37,022 nt of DNA, taken from assembly GCA_031266025.1 (NCBI GenBank), contig JAISBV010000021.1:1-37022 (forward strand), written 5' to 3'. Source of the DNA: Eubacteriales Family XIII. Incertae Sedis bacterium (lineage in GTDB: Bacteria; Bacillota; Clostridia; Peptostreptococcales; Anaerovoracaceae). The position numbers were made by a program, and so were the translations under genes. The notes beneath the pieces are model-generated. The model was not told where the DNA came from and made no database searches. It was given only the letters and a program-made list of their open reading frames with translations. Below, piece after piece: positions 7,708 to 14,589 of the stretch (positions within the stretch are counted from its first letter, which is position 1; each line of letters opens with the position of its first letter).

Positions 7708-8814
7708 CTATCTGTAATTTGAAGGCGCGGAAAGCAACGCGTCAATAAGTTCGTTACCCAACTCGCCCGAGCTTTGTCTGCATTCTTCGATCAGCGGAAT
7801 CGCCGCGTCAACGAAGACTTGGTTCTCTTCTTCCGTCAGATAATATATGGTACCGCCCGAATTTTCAACATCGGCTTTGAATGTGTTGAACTGTTCTTCA
7901 ATAAGGTCTTTGCCGTACTCCTGCGCTTCTGCGGCGGCCCTGATCATTATGTCCTGCTGTCCCGCGCTGAGTCCGTTCCATACATCCAAGTTTACAGCCA
8001 TGGGAGACCAGCAGGATTTCGCTATCTTCGCGTACGATATATACGGCGCGTTTTCGAAACATCTGTAAGAATGAATGAATCCCCAACCCGTAAAGCCTCC
8101 GTCTACGGTTCCTTTGTCGAGCGCCACCGCGATATCGGCCGGCATGACGGTCTGCGGGGATGCGCCCCATTCGGAAATGGATTTGCCGATCCACATGCCG
8201 TGATCCCTCAGACGCAAGCCGCCGATGTCGGCGGGAGAGTGGACGTCCTTTTGGTTTTTCTTATTCAAATAGAATACGGAGTCTGTTTCGTCAAAGATCA
8301 TCAGGCCTTTTTGATTTTGTGTTTCAAGTATCTTATCCAACGTCGGCTTTATGATCTCGTATGTTTCCCAAAAATAGTCGGGATCGTATATGCCCTGAAT
8401 GTCAAGCGGCGCAAGAGCGGGCACCTCGGATGTGTTGAAGGACAACGAGCCCATGCCTATATCGGCCGAACCGTTGGCTGTGGATTTCAATGCGTCCTGC
8501 GAGGTGACGAGGGTTTGAGACGGAAATGGGGTTACGGATATATTGCCGTCCGAGTATTCGTCGCAAAGATCCGCGAATCTCTGCATAGCCATGGCTCTGT
8601 AGTCGGACGTCGGAAACGGATGTCCGAGATTCATACTTACGGGCGAGCCGAGATCCGCGGCGTCGGTCGAACCTTCGTCGGTTTCGCCCGATTCCGATGA
8701 TGCGGGATCGTTTCCCTGCGCGGATTCGCCTCCGTCTCCGCCGGAACAGGCGGCAAAGGACAGTAAAGCAAACAACACGATCAGCGAAAGAAATAAAAAT
8801 TGTTTTTTAGCCAT
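7708..8814 (-). CDS. dctP: TRAP transporter solute-binding lipoprotein (DctP family)
   Basis: This 368-residue protein starts at ATG (8814), which has GGAGGA 7 bases upstream; an in-frame ATG six codons earlier lacks such a site. Residues 1-22 are a signal peptide ending in a lipobox (FAAC, C23), followed by a Gly/Ser/Glu-rich tether, so it is an extracytoplasmic lipoprotein. The DctP fold is clear: LGHPFPTSDYRAMAMQRFAD near the start, then GGLRLRD with the conserved carboxylate-binding Arg, and GASPQTVMPADIAVALDKG with VDGG after it. It captures an organic anion for the permease pair downstream. The upstream decarboxylase gene ends 17 bases before its start, showing tight coupling. Confidence 0.92.
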   Translation of the reverse strand: MAKKQFLFLSLIVLFALLSFAACSGGDGGESAQGNDPASSESGETDEGSTDAADLGSPVSMNLGHPFPTSDYRAMAMQRFADLCDEYSDGNISVTPFPSQTLVTSQDALKSTANGSADIGMGSLSFNTSEVPALAPLDIQGIYDPDYFWETYEIIKPTLDKILETQNQKGLMIFDETDSVFYLNKKNQKDVHSPADIGGLRLRDHGMWIGKSISEWGASPQTVMPADIAVALDKGTVDGGFTGWGFIHSYRCFENAPYISYAKIAKSCWSPMAVNLDVWNGLSAGQQDIMIRAAAEAQEYGKDLIEEQFNTFKADVENSGGTIYYLTEEENQVFVDAAIPLIEECRQSSGELGNELIDALLSAPSNYR

Positions 8815-8831
8815 AATGCTTCCTCCATTCA

Positions 8832-9809
8832 TTAGATACCGGTGAGTTTAAATAAATCTATGCTGTTTTGCCTGCCGATCAATTTCTTGTCCGTATCGCC
8901 GATAGAACAATTGTCGAACCATTCACACGCGTCGCCGACTTCTTCAAACGGAAAATCCGTAGCGAAGAGGATGCGGCTCGAACTGAACTCCATGATGGTG
9001 TTCCAAAGCGCGGGCGTACGGAATTGTCCGCTCGTCGTGAACCGGAAATTCTCCGCCATATACTCATAGAGCGGGCGTTTTGCGGGAATTCCTCTGCGTT
9101 CTCGCGCTATCCTGCTTTGAGTGCGCCATATACAAAAAGGCAGTGTTTCACCAAGATGTCCAAGAATGTATTTCAGGCCCGGATGCCTGTCAAAAAGTCC
9201 GCTGCACAATAAACGCAGCGTATGGGTGGCGGTTTCTACGCCGAAAGTCCACGCGGCGCCGACAAGCCAAGGGTGTCCGTCCACCATATGCGTATTGCAC
9301 GGCATGGCGTCGCGCGGATGCATATAGAAAGGTACGTCGAGTTTTTCCACTTCGGCCCAGAATGGTTCGTATATAGGATCATCCAAGTATTTATATGTGT
9401 TTTCGTCGCCTATCTGCGAATAACCGTTGACTAATACGCCCACGCAACCCAAATCCTTGACGGCTCGATGCATTTCTTTGATGGCCTCATCCACATCTTG
9501 CATCGGCAGGGCGGCAAAGCCCCTGAATCTCTTGTAGTTCCTTGTTATGGCTTCCGCCATGGCGTCATTTGCTTTTTTCGCGACCTCGACCGCTCGTTTC
9601 GGATCATAAATTGCTTGAATCGCGGGTGAATTAAGTGACAGGATCATCATATCCATGCCGTATTCATCCATTTCATCTATGCGAATCTTCATCAAATCCA
9701 ATATCTTGGCGGAAAATTTCGGCCACACGTCTTTTGGGAAATATCGCTCCGAGTCTCCCAATGTTTCAAGAATCGCGAAATGTTCTTCCAAGCCTATTTT
9801 GCCTTTCAT
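8832..9809 (-). CDS. Gamma-resorcylate decarboxylase-like amidohydrolase
   Basis: This 325-residue protein belongs to the amidohydrolase-2 (ACMSD) superfamily. Its start KIGLEEHFAI, the segments MILSLNSPAIQAI and FYMHPRD, and its length match the 2,6-dihydroxybenzoate (gamma-resorcylate) decarboxylases, about 327 residues. Metal ligands known in that family are all here: E8, H10, H164 and D285 (in LFATDFPFE), plus the catalytic H218 in GHLGE. These enzymes remove CO2 non-oxidatively from hydroxybenzoates (gamma-resorcylate to resorcinol) and can run in reverse. The ATG at 9809 has GGAGAGG close upstream. It lies between a second family member and the TRAP binding protein, which suggests it acts on the imported acid. 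Substrate specificity within the family is inferred, not shown. Confidence 0.85.
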   Translation of the reverse strand: MKGKIGLEEHFAILETLGDSERYFPKDVWPKFSAKILDLMKIRIDEMDEYGMDMMILSLNSPAIQAIYDPKRAVEVAKKANDAMAEAITRNYKRFRGFAALPMQDVDEAIKEMHRAVKDLGCVGVLVNGYSQIGDENTYKYLDDPIYEPFWAEVEKLDVPFYMHPRDAMPCNTHMVDGHPWLVGAAWTFGVETATHTLRLLCSGLFDRHPGLKYILGHLGETLPFCIWRTQSRIARERRGIPAKRPLYEYMAENFRFTTSGQFRTPALWNTIMEFSSSRILFATDFPFEEVGDACEWFDNCSIGDTDKKLIGRQNSIDLFKLTGI

Positions 9810-9837
9810 GACCTCTCCTTTCTTTAATTACGCAAAA

Positions 9838-9886
9838 TAACGCAAACGGGTTCAATACCCGTTCGCAAGCTCCGGGCACGCGTGTA
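9838..9886 (-). repeat. Dispersed palindromic repeat, family 2, short copy
   Basis: About 49 bp lie between the two decarboxylase genes. On the minus strand it matches 19943-19992 almost base for base. Positions 9856-9879 are the 24-nt module also found at 19950-19973 and 35091-35114. It contains a 7-bp stem, AACGGGT (9845-9851) with ACCCGTT (9857-9863), around the loop TCAAT. Placed inside an operon, it will be transcribed as a hairpin. Confidence 0.75.
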
Positions 9887-9908
9887 CCGCAGCTTGCCGC
9901 AGGGCAGG

Positions 9909-10907
9909 CTATTGACTGACGTTCAGCAGACGCTCCGCGTTTTTAAAGAACAGAAAATCCCTTTCTTCCCCGGTCAAGTCAAGCTTTTTTACATAACCGG
10001 TCATTGCGTCTATGTTTTCGTACGGGTAGTCGCTGCCGAAAATGATATTTTCAATACCGATGACGTCTTTTGTGCATTGGAACGCGGCCCTCGACATGTT
10101 GCCGCTCGTCGTGACTTTGATATTGTTTCCAAAGTAATCGCTTGGTTTTTTTTGGTTTTTTATCCTGTCATTCGGTAAAAAATTCAGCCTGTTATCAATT
10201 CTGTCAAGCAGAAAGGGGATTGCCTCGCCAAGGTGTCCCAGAACGATTTTCGTTTCGGGAACACGGTCAAATATCCCTGTAACAATCAGTTTCATAACAG
10301 TCAGATAGGCGTCAAGCGTAAATCCGGCTGCGGGCCCCGCGAATGTGAACCCGTATTCGGCGAAATCCTTGTAAACGGGAAGTGTTGGGTGGAGGTATAT
10401 GTATACTCCCAACTCCGCGGCGGTTTCAAATATGGGAATGAATTTTTCCTGTTCTATGGACTCGTCGGTATAGTTCGAATGCGTGTGCCAACATACAAAT
10501 CCAAGCTCGTTCACACAGCGTCTCAGCTCTTTGCACGAAGCGTTTACGTCCTTGACCGGAAGCGCGGCCGAGCCAAGATAGCGCCCACTGTATTTTTGTG
10601 TCAGCGCATAAGTTTTGTCGTTGTTTTTCTTCGTGAGTCCAATGCTTTCAGACGGGTCAAGTTCCTCCAAGCCCTGAGACGGGCTGATAACGGCCGTCGT
10701 TATTCCGGTTCGGTTCATCGTATTGATTCGCCCGTCCGTATCCACAAGGAGGTCATGCAAAACGCCGAATGGCATTGTTATCTTTTCATTCCAGTTTATA
10801 GCTTTCGCTTCTCTGTCAAAATACGGATAGCCCTTGCGGTTTGCCATTGCTTCGACTGTCTCGGAGTCGTAATAGTGGTTTTCAAGATCGATCAATTTCA
10901 TTTCCAT
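9909..10907 (-). CDS. Amidohydrolase-2 family decarboxylase or hydrolase
   Basis: This is a 332-residue ACMSD-superfamily protein, distantly similar to its downstream neighbour. The ATG at 10907 is chosen because GGAG lies 9 bases before it; an in-frame ATG 13 codons upstream lacks one. Expected metal-site motifs are present: LENHYY near the start (E-x-H), YLHPT, GHLGEAIPF and IIFGSDYPYEN with the final Asp. The insertion around residues 35-60 differs from gamma-resorcylate decarboxylase, so it probably takes a different substrate. Being first in the TRAP operon, it could process the same imported acid or the next intermediate. A decarboxylase is most likely; a hydrolase of this family is not excluded. 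Confidence 0.8.
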   Translation of the reverse strand: MEMKLIDLENHYYDSETVEAMANRKGYPYFDREAKAINWNEKITMPFGVLHDLLVDTDGRINTMNRTGITTAVISPSQGLEELDPSESIGLTKKNNDKTYALTQKYSGRYLGSAALPVKDVNASCKELRRCVNELGFVCWHTHSNYTDESIEQEKFIPIFETAAELGVYIYLHPTLPVYKDFAEYGFTFAGPAAGFTLDAYLTVMKLIVTGIFDRVPETKIVLGHLGEAIPFLLDRIDNRLNFLPNDRIKNQKKPSDYFGNNIKVTTSGNMSRAAFQCTKDVIGIENIIFGSDYPYENIDAMTGYVKKLDLTGEERDFLFFKNAERLLNVSQ

Positions 10908-11144
10908 TGCGTTCGTCTCCGCTCGCTGATTTGGCAAGTCCGGCACGCGCGTTCTTGCCGTGTTTGTGAAAAGACATTCCTAATTAGTAAGCATAATACA
11001 TCTGTTATTGACTGTATATGTACACCGTGTATAGAATGTGCGGAACGGAATTGCAATTATTTGGGCGGAGAAACCAAATATGTTGCAACCCAAAGGTCGT
11101 CGTTCCCGGGCAAGCAAATCTTTGAGCAGTAAACGCAATCTTGC
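10908..11144. other. Intergenic region between TRAP operon and nrdD; small palindrome
   Basis: There is no gene here. TACACCGTGTA (11021-11031) is an 11-bp palindrome with a one-base centre, which could be an operator. A plus-strand TTGACT (11008-11013) with TATAGA (11030-11035) is a weak promoter match straddling it. On the minus strand TATTAT (10998-10993) is a -10 candidate for the operon but has a poor -35. I see no strong promoter for the decarboxylase/TRAP operon, which would fit an activator-dependent or repressed promoter. Confidence 0.3.
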
Positions 11145-11308
11145 TTTTGCTGCGGGCAGTTTATTACGCAAACAGGTTCAATGCCCTGTAGCTTGCTACG
11201 TTTTCTTATTCATAAAATAGGGTATTGAACCCAGTCCTAAGGTATTTCCTATCGTATCAAACTGCCCGGCTCCCCAATACCCTGTAGTTTTGCTGCGGGC
11301 AGTTTATT
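11145..11308 (-). repeat. Dispersed palindromic repeat, family 2, long copy
   Basis: The block is bounded by two identical 21-bp direct repeats, 11145-11165 and 11288-11308, reading TTTTGCTGCGGGCAGTTTAT plus one T. On the minus strand it is homologous to 19821-19993. Positions 11246-11272 are identical over 27 nt to 19859-19885. AAACTGCCCG (11259-11268) pairs with CGGGCAGTTT (11296-11305). A second hairpin, ACAGG/CCTGT at 11172-11189, corresponds to the CGGG/CCCG stem of the other copies with a compensated pair. It ends 12 bases before the nrdD promoter. Confidence 0.75.
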
Positions 11309-11320
11309 TTTGATATACAA

Positions 11321-11349
11321 TTGACATAAGCCCCTGTTGCCATTACAAT
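11321..11349 (+). promoter_or_regulatory. Near-consensus promoter of nrdD
   Basis: A consensus TTGACA (11321-11326), a 17-base spacer and TACAAT (11344-11349) are seen. The transcript would start near 11356 and have a leader of about 105 nt before the nrdD ATG. Confidence 0.8.
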
Positions 11350-11358
11350 ATATAGCAT
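11343..11358. promoter_or_regulatory. NrdR box over the nrdD -10 element
   Basis: The core CAATATATAG (11346-11355) fits the NrdR-box core CWATATATWG exactly; the outer three bases on each side do not follow the consensus. It covers the -10 hexamer, so NrdR bound with ATP/dATP would block the promoter, as known for other nrd operons. A convincing second box at the usual spacing is not seen. Confidence 0.65.
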
Positions 11359-11461
11359 AAAGTTATTGATTTTCGCACACCATCCGGTACTGTAAAAAAG
11401 GTGTTACGGTAACCCGCGAAGTTGTGGCGTCGGCGTTTTTTCTGTTGGAGGATGTTTTGAG

Positions 11462-13573
11462 ATGATCACACGGGTAAGGAAGAGGAATAATGAATTGGCG
11501 CCGTTCGAGCAGGAGAAGATCGCGTGGGCGCTCTATAAAGCCGCGGAGGCGGTGGGCGGCAAGGATTTTGATCTGGCGTACAGACTGAGCGCGCAGGTTG
11601 TCGAACTTGTTCCAAAGGACGGCGACGTCGCCTACGTGGAGGATATTCAGGATGCGGCTGAGAAGGTTCTGATTGAAAACGGCCACGCCAAGACAGCCAA
11701 AGCATTTATTCTTTATCGCGAAAAGCGAAGAAGCGCGCGGGAGAGTAACGCGCTGATAGGCGCCACCATACAGATGTTCTCGGATTATCTCGACGACAAG
11801 GACTGGCAGATACAGGAGAACGCCAATACGCAGAAGTCCATAAACGGTATGAACAATTATGTGCGTGAAACCTTTACAAAGCAATATTGGCTGCATGAGG
11901 TGTATCCTCACGAGGTTGCCCGGGCGCACACAGAAGGCGATATACATCTGCACGACCTTGGATTTTTCGGGCCTTACTGCGCCGGGTGGGACATGCAGCA
12001 ATTACTTGCGGACGGTTTCGGAGGCGTCAGCGGAAAGGTCGAGTCGTCGCCGCCCAAGCACCTGCGCGCGCTTTTGGGCCAGATTGTCAATTCCACGTTC
12101 ACGACACAGGGTGAGACGGCGGGCGCTCAGGCTTGGTCGTCGATAGACACGTATTGCGCGCCGTTTATACGCTATGACGGACTTGACAAAAATCAGGTCA
12201 AGCAGGCGCTTCAGGAATTTATATTCAATATCAATGTACCGACGCGCGTCGGTTTTCAGTGCCCGTTCTCGAACCTGACATTCGACATAGTGGCGCCGAA
12301 TACGATGAAGGATCGTTCCGTCATCGTAGGCGGCAAGCTGATGCCCGATACATACGGCGAATTTCAGGCCGAAATGGATATGTTCAACGAGGCGTTCTGC
12401 GACGTCATGTTGGAAGGCGACGCGAAAGGTAGGGTTTTCACATTTCCTATTCCGACGATCAATGTGACGAGCGCTTTCGATTGGGACAGCCCCGTCGTGA
12501 ACAGATTTATGGAGATCACGTGCAAATACGGCATTCCGTATTTTTCCAATTATATAAATTCCGATCTTTCGCCTGAAGACGCGCTCTCGATGTGCTGTCG
12601 GCTCAGGCTCGATACGAAAGAGCTCCGAAAACGCGGCGGTGGTCTGTTCGGCTCCAATCCCATGACAGGCTCTATAGGAGTTGTGACTATCAATCTCCCG
12701 CGGCTCGCGTATTTTTCGAAGAGTGAGGTGGAATTTCGCGCTCGGCTCTGGCGGCTTGTGAATGTGGCGAAAAGCAGTCTCGAAATCAAGCGCAAGGTGA
12801 TCGAACATCAGACAGCGCGCGGCATGTACCCGTATTCAGCGCATTATCTGCGCGATATTAAGGCCCGCATGGGTGAGTTCTGGTATAATCACTTCAATAC
12901 GGTAGGCATCATAGGCATGAACGAGGCCTGCCTTAACTTTTTTGGCGACGGCAGCGATTTGACGAGCGAAAAAGGACAGAAATTCGCAATAGATACGATG
13001 CATTACCTGCGAGAGCAGATCGCGCGAATTCAAGAAGAAACGGGACATTTCTACAATCTGGAGGCGACGCCGGCGGAAGGTACGAGCTACCGTCTCGCGA
13101 ATATCGACCGCAAGAGGTATCCGGACATAGTGTGCGCGGGTACGCGAGAAACGCCGTATTACACAAATTCCAGTCAGCTGCCCGTAGGTTTTACGGACGA
13201 TATATTCGAAACTCTTGACCTTCAGGATGAGTTGCAAAGTTTATACACAGGCGGTACGGTATTGCATTTTTACCTCGGCGAGCGCATACCCGATATCGAA
13301 GTGGCGAAGAGCCTTATAAAAAAAGTCTTTACGCATTACAAACTGCCGTATATTTCGCTGACGCCCACGTTTTCGGTCTGCAACGCGCACGGATACATAT
13401 CGGGCGAGCATTTCAGCTGCCCCGTTTGCGGCGCGGATACTGAGGTATGGAGCCGCGTAGTGGGTTATCTGCGCCCCGTACAGCATTACCACAAGGGCAA
13501 GAAGGCGGAGTACGATGAACGTAAGAAATACGTCATTGCGGATTCCGAACCGGCAAACGGTCTTGGGATCTGA
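11462..13573 (+). CDS. nrdD: Anaerobic ribonucleoside-triphosphate reductase (class III)
   Basis: This 703-residue enzyme reduces NTPs to dNTPs in the absence of oxygen. Residues 1-90 are an ATP-cone (ITRVRKRNNELAPFEQEKIA) for allosteric control. The catalytic barrel includes NVPTRVGFQCPFSNLTFD with the thiyl-radical Cys and KRGGGLFGSNPMTGSIGVV. The C-terminus carries a zinc site C640-x2-H643 and C653-x2-C656, and the glycyl-radical loop SRVVGYLRPV with G668. The ATG at 11462 has GGAGG 10 bases upstream. It is directly followed by the activase gene. NrdR-type control is indicated by the box over its promoter. All key residues are present, and the length is normal. Confidence 0.97.
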   Translation: MITRVRKRNNELAPFEQEKIAWALYKAAEAVGGKDFDLAYRLSAQVVELVPKDGDVAYVEDIQDAAEKVLIENGHAKTAKAFILYREKRRSARESNALIGATIQMFSDYLDDKDWQIQENANTQKSINGMNNYVRETFTKQYWLHEVYPHEVARAHTEGDIHLHDLGFFGPYCAGWDMQQLLADGFGGVSGKVESSPPKHLRALLGQIVNSTFTTQGETAGAQAWSSIDTYCAPFIRYDGLDKNQVKQALQEFIFNINVPTRVGFQCPFSNLTFDIVAPNTMKDRSVIVGGKLMPDTYGEFQAEMDMFNEAFCDVMLEGDAKGRVFTFPIPTINVTSAFDWDSPVVNRFMEITCKYGIPYFSNYINSDLSPEDALSMCCRLRLDTKELRKRGGGLFGSNPMTGSIGVVTINLPRLAYFSKSEVEFRARLWRLVNVAKSSLEIKRKVIEHQTARGMYPYSAHYLRDIKARMGEFWYNHFNTVGIIGMNEACLNFFGDGSDLTSEKGQKFAIDTMHYLREQIARIQEETGHFYNLEATPAEGTSYRLANIDRKRYPDIVCAGTRETPYYTNSSQLPVGFTDDIFETLDLQDELQSLYTGGTVLHFYLGERIPDIEVAKSLIKKVFTHYKLPYISLTPTFSVCNAHGYISGEHFSCPVCGADTEVWSRVVGYLRPVQHYHKGKKAEYDERKKYVIADSEPANGLGI

Positions 13574-13599
13574 TTCGAGATTTGTATGTTTAACAGAGT

Positions 13600-14343
13600 A
13601 TGCCGGGGGGTACTGTGATAGTACCGTTTGAAAAAAGTTTGCGCGTGGCCGGTTTGCAGAAAAGCAGCACGCTTGATTTTCCGGGCCGCCTGTCGGCGGT
13701 GCTGTTTTTCGCGGGTTGCAATTATGACTGCTATTACTGTCACAACAGGCGTATTTTAAATGCCCCGTCGCTTATGAGCATGGAGTCGGTGTTCTCTTTT
13801 TTGCATAAACGCCGCGGGCTTTTGGACGGCGTCGTGCTCTCGGGCGGAGAGGCGACGCTGCAGGGCGGCCTTTATTCCTTTGCGCTCGGCTTGAAGGAAA
13901 TCGGTTACACGGTCAAGTTGGATACGAACGGCAGCAGACCGGATGCTCTGCGCGCCATGCTGAGCGACGGGGCGGTCGACTTTGTGGCTGTGGACTACAA
14001 GGCGCCGCTCTATATGTACGACACAGTCTGCGGGGCCGGCGCCATGGGCGGCGCGGGGCTGCGTGAAACATTCGATCTGCTGAGGAACAGCGGCGTCGCC
14101 TACGAAGTGCGCGTCACCATGATTCCTCATATTACCGCAAAAAAACTCACGGAAATGGCGGAATCGCTGCCAAGACTCAATAGTTTCGTACTTCAGCTTT
14201 ACAGACCCGTAGAGCCGGACGGAACGCTTCGCTTGGTGGACGCGAACACGCAGGACGCGGGCGTTCCGTACACGCCGGGCGAACTCCATGAAATGGCTGC
14301 GGTCGTGCGCTACGCGCAGCCTAACGTGAGTGTGCGCGTATAA
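13600..14343 (+). CDS. nrdG: Anaerobic ribonucleotide reductase activating protein (radical SAM)
   Basis: This 247-residue radical-SAM protein has the cluster motif C40-NYD-C44-YY-C47. The flanking FPGRLSAVLFFAGCNYDCYY and VVLSGGEATLQ segments are typical of NrdG-type activases. It generates the glycyl radical on NrdD (G668) using SAM and a 4Fe-4S cluster. It begins 26 bases after nrdD ends and is surely co-transcribed. The start is uncertain: ATG at 13600 has little Shine-Dalgarno, while an in-frame GTG at 13615 has GGGGGG only 4 bases before it. It ends 24 bases before a tiny membrane protein gene. Confidence 0.93.
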   Translation: MPGGTVIVPFEKSLRVAGLQKSSTLDFPGRLSAVLFFAGCNYDCYYCHNRRILNAPSLMSMESVFSFLHKRRGLLDGVVLSGGEATLQGGLYSFALGLKEIGYTVKLDTNGSRPDALRAMLSDGAVDFVAVDYKAPLYMYDTVCGAGAMGGAGLRETFDLLRNSGVAYEVRVTMIPHITAKKLTEMAESLPRLNSFVLQLYRPVEPDGTLRLVDANTQDAGVPYTPGELHEMAAVVRYAQPNVSVRV

Positions 14344-14367
14344 CGTCGGAGAGGGTTGGGTGTAAAG

Positions 14368-14589
14368 ATGGCTTATTATAAAGAAAGAAAACCGCGTAAA
14401 TTCAATTTTGACAATGAAGCTCCCAAAGGCGCCGGCAAGAGGGCTATGCGTGTGATCATTCTCTTGTTGTTTTTGATCGCCGCGCTTATATGGTTCTTCC
14501 CGGATTTTTTCAAAGATGCGAGCGGGCAAAGCGGCGCCGTGAATACGGAGTTTTCGAGCGTCGGAGGCGCTTTGTATGCACGCGTTTGA
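14368..14589 (+). CDS. Small single-pass membrane protein, unknown
   Basis: This is a 73-residue protein. The N-terminal 30 residues are strongly basic (YYKERKPRKFNFDN). They are followed by one membrane helix, about residues 30-45 (VIILLLFLIAALIWFFP), and a short polar tail, implying N-in/C-out topology. The ATG at 14368 is preferred; an in-frame TTG lies four codons upstream, and GGAGAGG is at 14348-14354. It overlaps the next gene by 14 bases, so it is translationally coupled to the ABC ATPase. No family recognised. It might be a small accessory subunit or anchor for that ATPase, which has no permease nearby. Confidence 0.6.
   Translation: MAYYKERKPRKFNFDNEAPKGAGKRAMRVIILLLFLIAALIWFFPDFFKDASGQSGAVNTEFSSVGGALYARV

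Noticed and set aside
9843-9880. A tRNA gene suggested by the T-arm-like GGTTCAAT loop
   Set aside because: No acceptor, D or anticodon arms are found around it, and the same hairpin recurs in the repeat copies.
11360-11461. Cobalamin or other riboswitch in the nrdD leader
   Set aside because: The leader is only about 100 nt and shows none of the conserved boxes; the NrdR box explains control better.
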